64,000 nucleotides of DNA from Urbifossiella limnaea. GTDB lineage: Bacteria > Planctomycetota > Planctomycetia > Gemmatales > Gemmataceae. Of this stretch, positions 25,442 to 34,131 are shown in pieces. The translations under genes and the position numbers were made by a program. The stretch's first letter is position 1; the number at the start of each line of letters is the position of its first letter. The stretch lies in NCBI RefSeq assembly GCF_007747215.1, contig NZ_CP036273.1:930001-994000 (forward strand), in the 5' to 3' direction. The notes under the pieces are model-generated. The model searched no databases and was not told where the DNA came from. It was given only the letters and a program-made list of their open reading frames with translations.

Positions 25442-26521
25442 CTACGGGACGCGGCTCGCACCCTTCGGCTTCAGCGCCAACCGCGCCCGCCGGAGCACCG
25501 CCGCCGGGTTCACCTTCGCCAGCGGCCGCACCCGGGCGTACAGCGCGCACTCCAGCCGGCCGTAGCCGAAGCCCGCCGCCAGCGCCACGACTCCCGCCAG
25601 CAGTACCGCCGCGCTGCTGTCCGCCAGCCAGCCCCCCCACATGAGCAAGAAGAACGTCCCCATCATCGCCGGGGCGTGCAGCAGGTACACGCCGTAGCTG
25701 TACTCGCCCCACCGCACCAGCCGGTTGGTCGAGGCCAACTGCGGCAACTGCACCGCGAGCCACACCAGCGCCGCCGCCGCGGGGGCGAACGCCAGCCACT
25801 GGCCCTCGAGCGAGTTCGTCCGCGGTGGCACCGTGGCCAGCCACGCCGCCGTCGCCAGGAGCACCGGCCACCGCCATCGGCGGCCGCGGTCGCGCACCTG
25901 GTACACGAGCACGCCCAGCACGAACGACAGGTTCACGACCGAGAACGGCACCTCGCTCCAGCGCGGCAGCTGCACCGCCGCGTAGTCCGGCCACACCGCC
26001 GCCTTCGCCAGCAGCAGCACGGCCCACACCGCGGCGCAGACGGGCAAACCGCGCCGCGCCCCGAACAGGGCCACCGTCGCGGCTACCCACAGGTACAGGG
26101 CCGTCTCGTAGACCAGCGTCCACTCGACGCCGAGGGGGTAGATTTCGGTGCCCGGCTCGCTCGGCAGGAGGAACCAGGACAGGTTCTCGGGCCGGACGTA
26201 GCGGCGGTATTCGGGCGGCCACACGGTGAACCACATGAGCCCCATGACGAGCAGCACCGCGACCCAGTAGCCCGGGTACAGCCGCAGCGCCCGGCCCCAC
26301 AGGAACCGCCCCGCCGACCCGCCGGCCGCGGCCTGCGTCAGGACGAAGCCGCTCACGGCGAAGAACAGCGGCACCGGAAAGCTCATCCAGTTCCCGGCGC
26401 AGAGAAGCTCCGCGGGGAAGGCGGTGGTGCCGAACGTGTGCTGCGCGTAGTGACCGAGGTGGTACACGACGACGGCGACGGCCGCGACCAGGCGAAGAAC
26501 CTGAATGTTGTTAAACCGCAT
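25442..26521 (-). CDS. Acyltransferase 3 family membrane protein
   Basis: 359 residues with about ten hydrophobic helices. The first helix carries Q-V-L-R-L-V-A-A-V-A-V-V-V-Y-H-L-G-H, with the catalytic-type His; V-S-G-F-V-L-T-Q and F-L-W-G-R-A-L-R-L-Y-P-G-Y-W follow as in family members such as OafA and NodX. These enzymes O-acylate cell-envelope glycans or lipids. The acceptor is not known. ATG 26521 starts directly at the first helix and replaces a longer in-frame start at 26578. The ~230 nt upstream contain the conserved element described at 26663-26725. Confidence 0.85.
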   Translation of the reverse strand: MRFNNIQVLRLVAAVAVVVYHLGHYAQHTFGTTAFPAELLCAGNWMSFPVPLFFAVSGFVLTQAAAGGSAGRFLWGRALRLYPGYWVAVLLVMGLMWFTVWPPEYRRYVRPENLSWFLLPSEPGTEIYPLGVEWTLVYETALYLWVAATVALFGARRGLPVCAAVWAVLLLAKAAVWPDYAAVQLPRWSEVPFSVVNLSFVLGVLVYQVRDRGRRWRWPVLLATAAWLATVPPRTNSLEGQWLAFAPAAAALVWLAVQLPQLASTNRLVRWGEYSYGVYLLHAPAMMGTFFLLMWGGWLADSSAAVLLAGVVALAAGFGYGRLECALYARVRPLAKVNPAAVLRRARLALKPKGASRVP

Positions 26522-26662
26522 GACCGAGCTCGGCCCCCGTGTCCGGCCGACGGTAGCGACTCGGCTTGAATCACACAAGCCCGACCGCGGGCGTCGAGAA
26601 CGGCGGAAGTCGTTGCGGCGGAAGCGGATGACGCGGAGCGGAGGCGGGAATTGGTCTGATGT

Positions 26663-26725
26663 ACTTTTGTGTCATTGACTCAATGCGTGCCCTGACCCCC
26701 CGGGGGGTTCCGTGCACACACTGTG
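26663..26725 (-). other. Conserved intergenic element, copy A (C6G6 core)
   Basis: A ~63-nt element in the gap between plsC and the acyltransferase gene. Read on the minus strand, it shares GTGTGT, the core CCCCCCGGGGGGTC, GGCACG, ATTGAGTC and ACACAAAAG, in the same order and spacing, with copy B at 55071-55135 on the plus strand. The rest of the gap 26522-26753 has no gene that I can see. Confidence 0.7.
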
Positions 26726-26753
26726 CGCGGTCGATGCGACGGGCGTGCGGGGG

Positions 26754-27422
26754 TCACTTCCGGCGCAGGCGCTCGGCCGCGGCGTGCTGCGCCACCAACA
26801 CCCGGTGCAGGTCGTCCACCACCCACTCCCGCGGCTTGCCGGCGTAGCGGGTGGGGTCGATCGGCTCGCCGACGCTGAGCGCGATCGCGCCCGGCTGCGG
26901 CTCACTCAGTAGCGGCGCGAACCGCGGCCAGCGGTGGAACCGGTTCCACGCCTCGAACGCGCCGGCGATGCCGACCGGCACGATCGGGCACGTCACCCGC
27001 CTGATGAGCAGCGACACGCCGGCCTTGAGCGGCTGCACGACCCCGGTGTAGGTGCGCTCGCCCTCCGGGAACATCAGCACGGCCCGCCCGGCGGTGAGGG
27101 AGTCGAGGACGTTCTGGATGCCGTCCTTGCCCATGTTGCGGTCGATGGGCACGGCCCCGAGGCTGTGGATGAGCCGGCCGAACCCCGGCCGGTGGAACAG
27201 CGACTTCCGCGCCAGGAACGACAGGTAGCGGCGGCTGGCGAGGCCGACGAGCACCGGGTCGAACATCGACTGGTGGTTGGCGACGACCAGCACGGGGCCG
27301 CGCCGCGGCATGTTCGCCCAGCCGGTGTGGCGGAGGCTGAACCCGAACGTGAAGAACGAGAACGCGGACCAGTAGACGGTGTCGTACCAGACCCGGCCGG
27401 TCAGGTGCGGGCGGGCGAGCAT
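26754..27422 (-). CDS. plsC: 1-acyl-sn-glycerol-3-phosphate acyltransferase (PlsC family)
   Basis: 222 residues. It acylates lysophosphatidic acid to phosphatidic acid at the inner membrane. The catalytic N-H-Q-S-M-F-D (HX4D, His50-Asp55) and the substrate-binding F-P-E-G-E-R (118-123) are clear, with V-P-I-D-R-N and I-V-P-V-G-I as further family blocks. An N-terminal hydrophobic segment (W-S-A-F-S-F-F-T-F-G-F) is membrane-associated. Its ATG (27422) lies inside the end of cmk, a 22-nt overlap, so the two genes are almost surely translationally coupled. The combination cmk-plsC recurs in many bacteria. Confidence 0.9.
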   Translation of the reverse strand: MLARPHLTGRVWYDTVYWSAFSFFTFGFSLRHTGWANMPRRGPVLVVANHQSMFDPVLVGLASRRYLSFLARKSLFHRPGFGRLIHSLGAVPIDRNMGKDGIQNVLDSLTAGRAVLMFPEGERTYTGVVQPLKAGVSLLIRRVTCPIVPVGIAGAFEAWNRFHRWPRFAPLLSEPQPGAIALSVGEPIDPTRYAGKPREWVVDDLHRVLVAQHAAAERLRRK

Positions 27423-28039
27423 CGGCGCACCACCTCCTCCAGCCGGGCCAGCACGTCGTCGGGGGAAAGGCCGGTGGTGTCGATCACGACGGCGTCGGCG
27501 GCCGGCCGCATGGGGGCGGCGGCGCGGCCGGCGTCGCGGGCGTCGCGCTCCTGCTGCTGGGCGAGCACGTCGGCCAGCACCACGGCCTCGCCCTTTGCCA
27601 CGAGTTCGCGGTGCCGGCGCTCGGCGCGGGCGAGCGGGTCGGCGACGAGGTAGAACTTGCACGCCGCGTCGGGGAACACGGCCGTGCCCTGGTCGCGCCC
27701 CTCGCACACCATGTCGCGGCCGGCGGCGATGCGGCGCTGCTCGGCGGCGAGAAACTGCCTTACCGCCGGCACCGTGGCGACGCGGCTGGCCGCCTGCGCC
27801 GCCGCCGGCGTGCGGATGTCGGCGGTCACGTCGCGGCCGTCGAGCAGCACGCGACCGGGCGGCATTTCGAGGCGAACGGCGGCGAGTACGGCGTCCGCGT
27901 CGGCGGCGTCGCGGAGGGCGAGGCCGACGGCGCGGAACATGGCGCCGGTGTCGAGGTAGTCGAACCCGAGGCGGGCGGCGAGGCCGCGGGCGGCGGTGCT
28001 CTTGCCGGACCCGGCGGGGCCGTCGATGGTGACGATCAT
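27401..28039 (-). CDS. cmk: Cytidylate kinase
   Basis: 212 residues, normal length. It phosphorylates CMP/dCMP. The P-loop G-P-A-G-S-G-K-S-T (7-15), Y-L-D-T-G-A-M-F-R (CMP binding) and G-R-D-Q-G-T-A-V-F-P in place of the usual G-R-D-I-G-T-V-V-F-P are seen; the I-to-Q change is a small oddity. R-A-E-R-R-H-R-E fits the lid. The gene overlaps plsC by 22 nt on the same strand. ATG 28039 begins directly with the first strand (I-V-T-I-D-G-P). Confidence 0.93.
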   Translation of the reverse strand: MIVTIDGPAGSGKSTAARGLAARLGFDYLDTGAMFRAVGLALRDAADADAVLAAVRLEMPPGRVLLDGRDVTADIRTPAAAQAASRVATVPAVRQFLAAEQRRIAAGRDMVCEGRDQGTAVFPDAACKFYLVADPLARAERRHRELVAKGEAVVLADVLAQQQERDARDAGRAAAPMRPAADAVVIDTTGLSPDDVLARLEEVVRRCSPART

Positions 28040-28104
28040 GCTCGGGTTCAGCGTACCGGAACGGCGGGCGGGCGTCCCCCCTGGATTCCCGCGCCGCCGT
28101 CCGG

Positions 28105-28110
28105 GATAAT
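28105..28110 (+). promoter_or_regulatory. -10 box GATAAT
   Basis: GATAAT preceded by CCGG lies 33 nt before the start of the TPR-like gene at 28144, between divergent genes. Confidence 0.4.
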
Positions 28111-28143
28111 CGAACGTACCCGTTCCCGCCTCCGGTTCCCGCC

Positions 28144-29157
28144 ATGCCGCTGCCCGCCCAGCCGCCGCCGTCGCCGGCCCTCGCCGCCGCGCTGCACCTG
28201 CTCCGCACCGGCATGGCGGAGCCGGCCGAGACCGTCGTGGTGAAGGCCGCCCGCGACGCCAAGCGCGACCACGGCTCCGGGTCGCACCCGCTGGCGCTGG
28301 CCTACGCCGACATGGCCCGCTTCCACCACGCCGCCGGCGAGGTGAAGCGCGCCGCCACCGAGTTCCAGCACGCGGTGAAGTACCCGGCCCCCGCCGACCC
28401 GGCCGCGAAGAAGGACCGCCTGGCCTTCCTGTTCGGCTACGCCGGCTGCCTGGCCGACCTCGGCCGCACCGCCGACGCCGAGAAAGTGCTCCGCCAGTGC
28501 GTCCTGAAGGCCCGCGAGGTGTACGGGGCGGGCACGGCCGGCGCCGCGGCCGCGACCGTGCCGCTGGCCGAGCACTTCCTCCGCACCGACTTCCCCGCCG
28601 ACGCCGCGCGCCTGCTCGACGCCGCCGCGCCGTCGCTGATCGCCCACCGCGACCCGCTCGGGCCGCTGGCCGCGGCGCTGAAGGCCGAGGCGCACCGGCT
28701 GCTGAACCGCACCGACGACCCGTTCGCCGACCTGGAGCGCGCCGCCCCCGAGACGGCCGCCGCTGCCGTGGCCGCGGGGCTGGAGCGCGCCAAGGCCGAC
28801 CCGCACCCGCGCCGCCGGCCGGTGCTCGACGACCTGGTGAAGTACGCGTGCCGCCGCTTCGGGGACGGCCACGCCGCGGCCGCCGACGCGCTGGCCGGCG
28901 TGGTGCGGCACGAGGCGGCGGTGGGGGCGGCGACCTCGCCGGCGCGGGCGGCGGCGGTGCGGCGGGCGGTCTGGTCGTACGCGGCGCACCGGCCCGAGGG
29001 CGTGGTGCTGGAGAACGTCGAGGTCGGGTTCGACCCCGACGGCACCCTCCACCTGGCCCCGCACCTCGGCCGCGACCCCGGGAAGTCGGAGCTGAGCGCC
29101 GTTGAGGGCGTGTTGGTCGCCGCCCTGGACGACCTGTTCGCCCGCGCGACTCGCTGA
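28144..29157 (+). CDS. TPR-like helical protein of unknown function
   Basis: 337 residues, Ala-rich and almost entirely helical. Residues 10-150 show paired helices of TPR type (A-L-A-Y-A-D-M-A-R-F-H-H-A-A-G-E-V; F-G-Y-A-G-C-L-A-D-L-G-R-T-A-D-A-E-K-V-L-R-Q). The C-terminal ~90 residues are less Ala-biased and end with a motif E-N-V-E-V-G-F-D-P-D-G-T-L-H-L-A-P-H-L that looks like a separate small domain. It has no signal peptide. TPR proteins mediate complexes, and the partner is unknown. It has its own -10 box and is followed by the ArsR regulator on the same strand after 101 nt. Confidence 0.6.
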   Translation: MPLPAQPPPSPALAAALHLLRTGMAEPAETVVVKAARDAKRDHGSGSHPLALAYADMARFHHAAGEVKRAATEFQHAVKYPAPADPAAKKDRLAFLFGYAGCLADLGRTADAEKVLRQCVLKAREVYGAGTAGAAAATVPLAEHFLRTDFPADAARLLDAAAPSLIAHRDPLGPLAAALKAEAHRLLNRTDDPFADLERAAPETAAAAVAAGLERAKADPHPRRRPVLDDLVKYACRRFGDGHAAAADALAGVVRHEAAVGAATSPARAAAVRRAVWSYAAHRPEGVVLENVEVGFDPDGTLHLAPHLGRDPGKSELSAVEGVLVAALDDLFARATR

Positions 29158-29212
29158 ATGTTAAATCAGAGCGGCGATCGGGAATTCCGTCGCACGTCGG
29201 GCCGCTCCGGGG

Positions 29213-29218
29213 TATAAC
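29213..29218 (+). promoter_or_regulatory. -10 box TATAAC before the ArsR-type gene
   Basis: TATAAC preceded by CGGGG lies 40 nt before the GTG at 29259. No operator palindrome is obvious beside it. Confidence 0.5.
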
Positions 29219-29258
29219 CTTCGTCCGTGAACGTTCGCCGTACGCCCGGAGAGTGCCC

Positions 29259-29612
29259 GTGATCGACTACCAGGCCGCCCGCAAGGTGGCGGCACGTCTG
29301 GCCGCGCTGGCCGAGCCGACCCGCGTCCGGGTCATCGACCGCCTGGCCCACGGGCCGCTGCACGTGGGCGCGCTCGCCGAGCTGCTGGACGTGCCGATGG
29401 TGAACCTGTCCCACCACCTCGGCGTGATGCGCCAGGCCGGGCTGCTCGAAGACGAGAAGGAAGGCCGGCGAGTCGTCTACCGCCTCCACCCGGACGTGGC
29501 CCGCCCCGGCGACGGCGACGCCCTCGCGGTGCTCGACCTGGACGGGTTCAAGGTGCGCGTCCGCAAGGGGGCGACGCCGCCGGCGGTGACGGCGAAGCCG
29601 AAAAAGAAGTGA
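29259..29612 (+). CDS. ArsR/SmtB-family winged-helix regulator
   Basis: 117 residues. The HTH core reads L-A-E-P-T-R-V-R-V-I-D-R-L, then L-A-E-L-L-D-V-P-M-V-N-L-S-H-H-L-G-V-M-R-Q-A-G-L-L, then the wing E-G-R-R-V-V-Y-R-L. None of the metal-binding cysteine motifs of ArsR or CadC is present, so it probably senses something else or belongs to the non-metal branch. A basic tail (K-P-K-K-K) ends the protein. GTG 29259 has a GGAGAG site 5 nt upstream; an in-frame GTG at 29253 overlaps it. The target is not clear: glgB is convergent and the TPR gene is upstream. Confidence 0.85.
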   Translation: MIDYQAARKVAARLAALAEPTRVRVIDRLAHGPLHVGALAELLDVPMVNLSHHLGVMRQAGLLEDEKEGRRVVYRLHPDVARPGDGDALAVLDLDGFKVRVRKGATPPAVTAKPKKK

Positions 29613-29656
29613 CGCCGCCCACGGCGTAGCCCCACGGCGGTACGCCGCAGGCGGCG
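29613..29656. terminator. Two-stem hairpin between convergent ArsR and glgB genes
   Basis: Outer stem CGCCGCC/GGCGGCG (29613-29619 with 29650-29656) and inner stem CGGCGTA/TACGCCG (29622-29628 with 29641-29647) around a 12-nt loop. It fills the gap between the two stops. Confidence 0.65.
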
Positions 29657-29659
29657 AAA

Positions 29660-31657
29660 TCAGCCGCGGCCCTTGAAGAACACCGCGGCCAGCGGCGGCA
29701 GCGTGATCGTCACCGAGAACGGCTGCCCGTGCATTGCCGTGGGTTCCGCGAACACGCCGCCGCTGTTCCCCAGGTTGCTGCCCCAGTACAGTCCCGCGTC
29801 GCTGTTCAAAATCTCTTTCCAGAACCCGGCGCTCGGCACCCCTACCCGGTAGCCCGGCCGCGGCACCGGCGTGAAGTTCAGCACGCACACGATCAGTTCC
29901 TCGCCCGTCTTGCCGCGGCGGACGAAGCTCAGCACGCTGGCGTTGGCGTCGGCGCAGTCGATCCAGTCGAACCCGCCCGGCTGGTTGTCGAGCTCGTGCA
30001 GCGCCGGCTCGGCGGCGTAGGCGTGGTTCAGGTCGCGCACCCACCTCTGCACGCCCTCGTGCGGCGCGTGCTGCAGCAGGTGCCAGTCCACGCTCTCCTC
30101 CGACCGCCACTCCCGCCGCTGGGCGATCTCGCCGCCCTGGAACAGCAACTTCTTCCCCGTCATGCCCCACATGTACCCGAACAAGAGCCGCAGGCCGGCG
30201 TACTTCTGCCACTCGTCGCCGGCGCACTTGTCCCACAGCGGCCCCTTGCCGTGCACCACCTCGTCGTGGCTCAGGGGGAGCACGAAGTTCTCGTGGTAGG
30301 CGTAGAGCATCCGGAACGTCAGGTCGTTCTGGTGGTACTTGCGGTGGATCGGGTCCTCGGCGATGTACCGCAGCGTGTCGTGCATCCAGCCCATGTCCCA
30401 CTTGTAGCCGAAGCCCAGCCCGCCGGCGTAGGTGGGGCGGCTCACCATGCCCCAGCTCGTGCTCTCCTCCGCGATCGTCTGCACGTCCGGGTAGTGCTGG
30501 TACACTTCCTGGTTGAACCGCCGCAGGAACTCGATGGCCTCGATGTTCTCCTGCCCGCCGTAGCGGTTGGGCGTCCACTCGCCCTCCTTGCGGGAGTAGT
30601 TCAGGTACAGCATCGACGCCACCGCATCCACGCGGATGCCGTCGATGTGGTACTTGTCGAGCCAGAACAGGGCGCTGGAGAGCAGGAAGCTGCGGACCTC
30701 GTGTCGGCCGTAGTTGAAGATGAAGCTGCCCCAGTCCGGGTGGAAGCCCTGCTGCGGGTCGGCGTGCTCGTAGCAGGCGGTGCCGTCGAACTTCGCCAGC
30801 GCCCAGGCGTCCGTCGCGAAGTGGCTCGGCACCCAGTCGAGGATGACGCCGACGCCGGCCTGGTGGAGCGTGTCGATGAGGTACATCAGGTCTTGCGGGG
30901 TGCCGAACCGGCTGGTGGCGGCGAAGTAGCCGGTGGTCTGGTAGCCCCACGACCCGAAGAACGGGTACTCGGTGATCGGCAGGAACTCGACGTGGGTGAA
31001 CCCCATGTCCCGGCAGTACGCGGCCAGCTTCGGGGCCACGTCGCGGTAGCTGAGCGAGTGGTACGGCGGGTCGGCCTCGCGCATCCACGACCCGAGGTGG
31101 ACCTCGTAGATGCTGACGGGCGCGTCCTGGGCGATCTTCTTGCCGCGGCCGGCCATCCACTCGTCGTCGTGCCACTCGTAGCCCATGTCCCAGGTCACGG
31201 CGGCGTGCTTGGGCGGGATTTCGCAGTGGAACGCGAACGGGTCGGTCTTCTCGGCGGTGAACCCGCCCGGCGCCGCGACGTGGTACTTGTACATCGTGCC
31301 GTTGGTCACCCCCGGCACGAACCCGGCCCAGACGCCGCTGCTGCCGACGGGGGCGAGGCGGTTGGCGCCCTTGTCCCAGCCGTTGAAGTCGCCGACGACC
31401 GCGACGTAGTCGGCGTTCGGCGCCCACACGGCGAACTGGTAGCCGGCCTGGCCGTCGCGGGTGGCGGGGTGGCTGCCGAGCTTCTCGTACAGCCGGACGT
31501 GGCTCCCCTCGTTGAACAGGTACAGGTCTTGCGGCGTGAGCGCGGGGCCGGGTCCGCCGGGGGGTTCGGGCGGGGCCGCGGGCTGGCGCGGCTGGCCGTT
31601 CCCCGCCTCGCTGCCGAACGGGAGGTACTTGGGCTTCGGCGAGGCGGGGCGGGTCAT
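29660..31657 (-). CDS. glgB: 1,4-alpha-glucan branching enzyme
   Basis: 665 residues. It adds alpha-1,6 branches to glycogen. An early CBM48-type module (F-A-V-W-A-P-N-A; V-V-G-D-F-N-G-W-D) is followed by the GH13 barrel with D-G-I-R-V-D-A-V-A-S-M-L-Y (nucleophile Asp), I-A-E-E-S-T (general acid Glu) and L-S-H-D-E-V-V-H-G-K. The C-terminal beta domain ends normally. It lacks the ~100-residue extra N-terminal domain of the E. coli enzyme and has a Pro-rich N-terminus instead. ATG 31657 is preferred over an in-frame GTG at 31693. No other glycogen gene is adjacent. Confidence 0.93.
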   Translation of the reverse strand: MTRPASPKPKYLPFGSEAGNGQPRQPAAPPEPPGGPGPALTPQDLYLFNEGSHVRLYEKLGSHPATRDGQAGYQFAVWAPNADYVAVVGDFNGWDKGANRLAPVGSSGVWAGFVPGVTNGTMYKYHVAAPGGFTAEKTDPFAFHCEIPPKHAAVTWDMGYEWHDDEWMAGRGKKIAQDAPVSIYEVHLGSWMREADPPYHSLSYRDVAPKLAAYCRDMGFTHVEFLPITEYPFFGSWGYQTTGYFAATSRFGTPQDLMYLIDTLHQAGVGVILDWVPSHFATDAWALAKFDGTACYEHADPQQGFHPDWGSFIFNYGRHEVRSFLLSSALFWLDKYHIDGIRVDAVASMLYLNYSRKEGEWTPNRYGGQENIEAIEFLRRFNQEVYQHYPDVQTIAEESTSWGMVSRPTYAGGLGFGYKWDMGWMHDTLRYIAEDPIHRKYHQNDLTFRMLYAYHENFVLPLSHDEVVHGKGPLWDKCAGDEWQKYAGLRLLFGYMWGMTGKKLLFQGGEIAQRREWRSEESVDWHLLQHAPHEGVQRWVRDLNHAYAAEPALHELDNQPGGFDWIDCADANASVLSFVRRGKTGEELIVCVLNFTPVPRPGYRVGVPSAGFWKEILNSDAGLYWGSNLGNSGGVFAEPTAMHGQPFSVTITLPPLAAVFFKGRG

Positions 31658-31799
31658 GGGTGCGGTCCCGGCTGCGGAGAGGGGATAATCCACAACTACC
31701 GAATCGCGTGCCGGTCATCCAGATACGACGGACCGTGCCGGCGACGCCGCCGGGCCGGGTGCAACGGTTGTGCCGGGAGGGTAGGACGTGAGGGCGGGG

Positions 31800-32315
31800 T
31801 CAGCCCGCGACGGCCGCCGGCTCGGGGAGCACGTCGGTCATGTGGAACGTGAGCTTGTGGTTGCACAGCAACAGTTGGTCGCCCGACTGCAACTTGGTCG
31901 GCCCGCCGATCCGCTTGCCGTTCACCAGCGTGCCGTTCTTCGAGGCCACGTCGTAGACCTCGCAGCACAGGTTCGTGTGAACCACCACCGCGCAGTGCCG
32001 GCGTGACACACACTCGTCGCGGATCACCACGTCGTTGTCCGGCAGCCGGCCGACGCTGTTCATCCCCATGTGCAGCGGGTAGACGTCGGGGCCGTCCTTC
32101 AGGTAGAAGGTGAACCGACCGGCGAGGACCGCGGCCTCGGCCGGCGGGGCCACGGTGGGGGCGTCGAGGCGGTCGTCGGGGACGGGGGCGCGGGCGGGGT
32201 CGGAGACGAGGGTGTGGTTCCCGCAGGCCGCGTGGATGGCCTGGCGCGCGGCGCGGAACTGGTCCCGCCGGGCGTGGCCCTCCAGGTGCAAGCTCTGTAA
32301 GCGGGGGTCCGACAT
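31800..32315 (-). CDS. FHA-domain phosphothreonine-reader protein
   Basis: 171 residues. A ~65-residue N-terminal helix/linker precedes a C-terminal FHA domain: V-G-R-L-P-D-N-D-V-V-I, V-S-R-R-H-C-A, then A-S-K-N-G-T-L-V-N-G-K-R-I, i.e. all GR/SxxH/NG phosphothreonine-binding signatures. FHA proteins bind targets phosphorylated by Hanks kinases, of which two are encoded in this window; a direct link is only inferred. ATG 32315 is chosen (S-D-P-R-L-Q); an in-frame ATG at 32339 is possible. A 142-nt gap separates it from glgB and holds no recognised signal. Confidence 0.85.
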   Translation of the reverse strand: MSDPRLQSLHLEGHARRDQFRAARQAIHAACGNHTLVSDPARAPVPDDRLDAPTVAPPAEAAVLAGRFTFYLKDGPDVYPLHMGMNSVGRLPDNDVVIRDECVSRRHCAVVVHTNLCCEVYDVASKNGTLVNGKRIGGPTKLQSGDQLLLCNHKLTFHMTDVLPEPAAVAG

Positions 32316-32543
32316 GCCGCCTCCGGGCGGTGGCCCCATATCAGGGGCCGGCGTAATTCAGCGTCATACCCGTAAGATTCGTCAAGGTCAACGGGCAGTC
32401 AATCCCGATCGACCAATTCCGTCCAAGACTTGTGGCTCGCCAGCGGCGCAGCCGGAACATCACCACCCACACTATAGTATTGGACAGACCCAGGCCGCGA
32501 CAAGATTCCGAGAACTTCGCAGAATTTCCCCAAGCTGCCCGAT
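32316..32543. other. Intergenic gap with lower GC, no gene seen
   Basis: 228 nt before the FHA gene and after the enolase-superfamily gene (both minus). The composition is more AT-rich than the coding DNA. ACTATAGT at 32472-32479 is a perfect palindrome and, read on the minus strand, could be the -10 of the FHA gene. No ribosome site with a meaningful frame was found. Confidence 0.4.
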
Positions 32544-33635
32544 TTAAACACGGAACCGTTCGGCGTCCGGTGCGAGCTCCAGGCCCAACCCCGGCCCCGC
32601 GGGCGGTATTAACTTCCCCTCCGATGCACGGACCGTGCCAGGAAACACGTCCGCCAGCCAGTCCACGCGGTCCACGCGCGTCACCGCCGGTAGGCCGCAC
32701 GCCAACTGCACCCCCACTTCGGGCAACCGCACCGGCGACACCGACACGCCGAACGCCTCCGCCACCGCCGCCACCTTCAGCACCGGGGTGATGCCGCCGA
32801 GCCGGCCCACGTCCGGCCGAACCACGCGGATGACGCCGTCGCGGATCGTCTGGAAGAAGCGGTCGCGGGTGGCGAACGACGAGCCGACGGCGATGGGGAT
32901 TTCCGCCATCCCCGCGAGCTTGGCGTAGCCGATGGTGTCGGTCGCCGGCAGTGGGTCCTCGAACCACTCGACGCCGACGTCCTCGAAGAAGTGCGTCAGT
33001 GCCTCGGCGGTGCCCAGGTCGAACCGGCCGTCGGCCGCGACGCACACGGCCCAGTCGTCCCCGAGGCCGTCGTTGATCTCGCGGACGCGGTCGGCGTCGG
33101 CCCGCACGTCGCCGCCTCCGACCTCGATGCGCACGGCGGTTGCCCCTTGCTTCAGCAGCGGCTTCGCGGCCTTCACCACGTCCGCCGCGGACCGGCCGGC
33201 CGCCACGTCCGAGACGAAGAAGGGTGCCGCCGGCCGCGCCGCGCCGAGCAGCTCCCACAGCGGCACGCCGGCTGCCTTGGCCTTGATGTCCCACAGTGCA
33301 ACGTCCACGGCCGAGTACGCGCGCGCGGCGAGGCCGGCGAAGCCGACGCCGCGGAAGTACGCCTCCGCGGCCGCGAACCGCTTCTCGGGCTGGCGCGGGT
33401 CGGCGCCCACCACCAGGGGCGAAACGTCGGCGTCGATCAGGGCGCGAACGGTGGCGGCGCCGGGGCCGACGACGACGGCGTAGCCGAGCCCCGTGAGGCC
33501 GGCGTCGGTTTCGGCACGGACGAGGATCACGTCGACGGCGGTGGGGCCGGCGGGGGCGGGGTCGGTGAGCGACACACGCCCCGGCCGTGCGAGCGGGACG
33601 CGGAGGTGGTCGGCGGAGAGAGAGACGAGGTGCAT
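32544..33635 (-). CDS. Enolase-superfamily (mandelate racemase/MLE-like) protein with altered active site
   Basis: 363 residues with the normal fold order: N-terminal capping domain, then the barrel (V-D-V-A-L-W-D-I-K-A-K-A-A-G-V-P-L-W). Metal ligands one and two are present (Asp202 in A-A-D-G-R, Glu226 in W-F-E-D-P-L). The third, normally Glu in A-x-G-E, is Ser252 (I-A-V-G-S-S). The K-x-K catalytic pair is replaced by A-V-R-I-E-V (169-171), and no catalytic His is seen in S-P-V-R-L-P-E-V. The R-P-D-V-G-R-L-G-G-I-T block is intact. The protein may not catalyse the usual proton abstraction or may use a different set. ATG 33635 is used; no partner gene indicates a substrate. Confidence 0.8.
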   Translation of the reverse strand: MHLVSLSADHLRVPLARPGRVSLTDPAPAGPTAVDVILVRAETDAGLTGLGYAVVVGPGAATVRALIDADVSPLVVGADPRQPEKRFAAAEAYFRGVGFAGLAARAYSAVDVALWDIKAKAAGVPLWELLGAARPAAPFFVSDVAAGRSAADVVKAAKPLLKQGATAVRIEVGGGDVRADADRVREINDGLGDDWAVCVAADGRFDLGTAEALTHFFEDVGVEWFEDPLPATDTIGYAKLAGMAEIPIAVGSSFATRDRFFQTIRDGVIRVVRPDVGRLGGITPVLKVAAVAEAFGVSVSPVRLPEVGVQLACGLPAVTRVDRVDWLADVFPGTVRASEGKLIPPAGPGLGLELAPDAERFRV

Positions 33636-33681
33636 GCGGTGGTGGGGCGTCGTTGGCAAGGAATGAGACAGTGAGCGTGTT

Positions 33682-34080
33682 CTATGCCGGCCGCCCGGAA
33701 CGGAAGGTACGTTCCCGCGCCCAAATCCAGTAGCCGATCGGCAGGTCGAGTTGGGCGGGTGAGATGTCCTGCGTCTCGATGATTTGGTTCTGGCTGTCAC
33801 GCACTTGAACACCCAGAACTAAGGACACGCGGTGGGCGGCGCCCGATTCCAGCGGCCAGTACCCCTCCAACAAGTCGCAGACGTTGTGGAGGGCGGTGTC
33901 TACCGCCTTCTCGACCGCGGAGCGAGCTTCGGGCGAAGCGTCTGCCGCAACCGTCGCGAGCGCCTCGTCGCGGCAGTGCTTGATGAGGAAGTAACCGAAG
34001 GTGTGGGCGGCATCCTCCGGGCGGTCGAATTGTCCGGTCCGCCAGTCCGGGAAGTCTCGCGGTGGTACGGTCGGATCCAT
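33682..34080 (-). CDS. Protein of unknown function
   Basis: 132 residues, soluble, no signal peptide and no motif that I recognise. It contains an acidic helical part (E-A-R-S-A-V-E-K-A-V-D-T-A-L-H-N-V-C-D-L-L) followed by beta strands (R-V-S-L-V-L-G-V-Q-V-R-D) and an aromatic stretch G-Y-W-I-W-A. Composition is somewhat less GC-rich than in its neighbours. It stands between the enolase-superfamily gene (46 nt downstream) and the repeat cluster at 34132. Confidence 0.5.
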   Translation of the reverse strand: MDPTVPPRDFPDWRTGQFDRPEDAAHTFGYFLIKHCRDEALATVAADASPEARSAVEKAVDTALHNVCDLLEGYWPLESGAAHRVSLVLGVQVRDSQNQIIETQDISPAQLDLPIGYWIWARERTFRSGRPA

Positions 34081-34131
34081 ACGGCACCACTCCTGTCCGA
34101 CGAGTCCGCGTTGCGACCGCCCCGACCGGTT

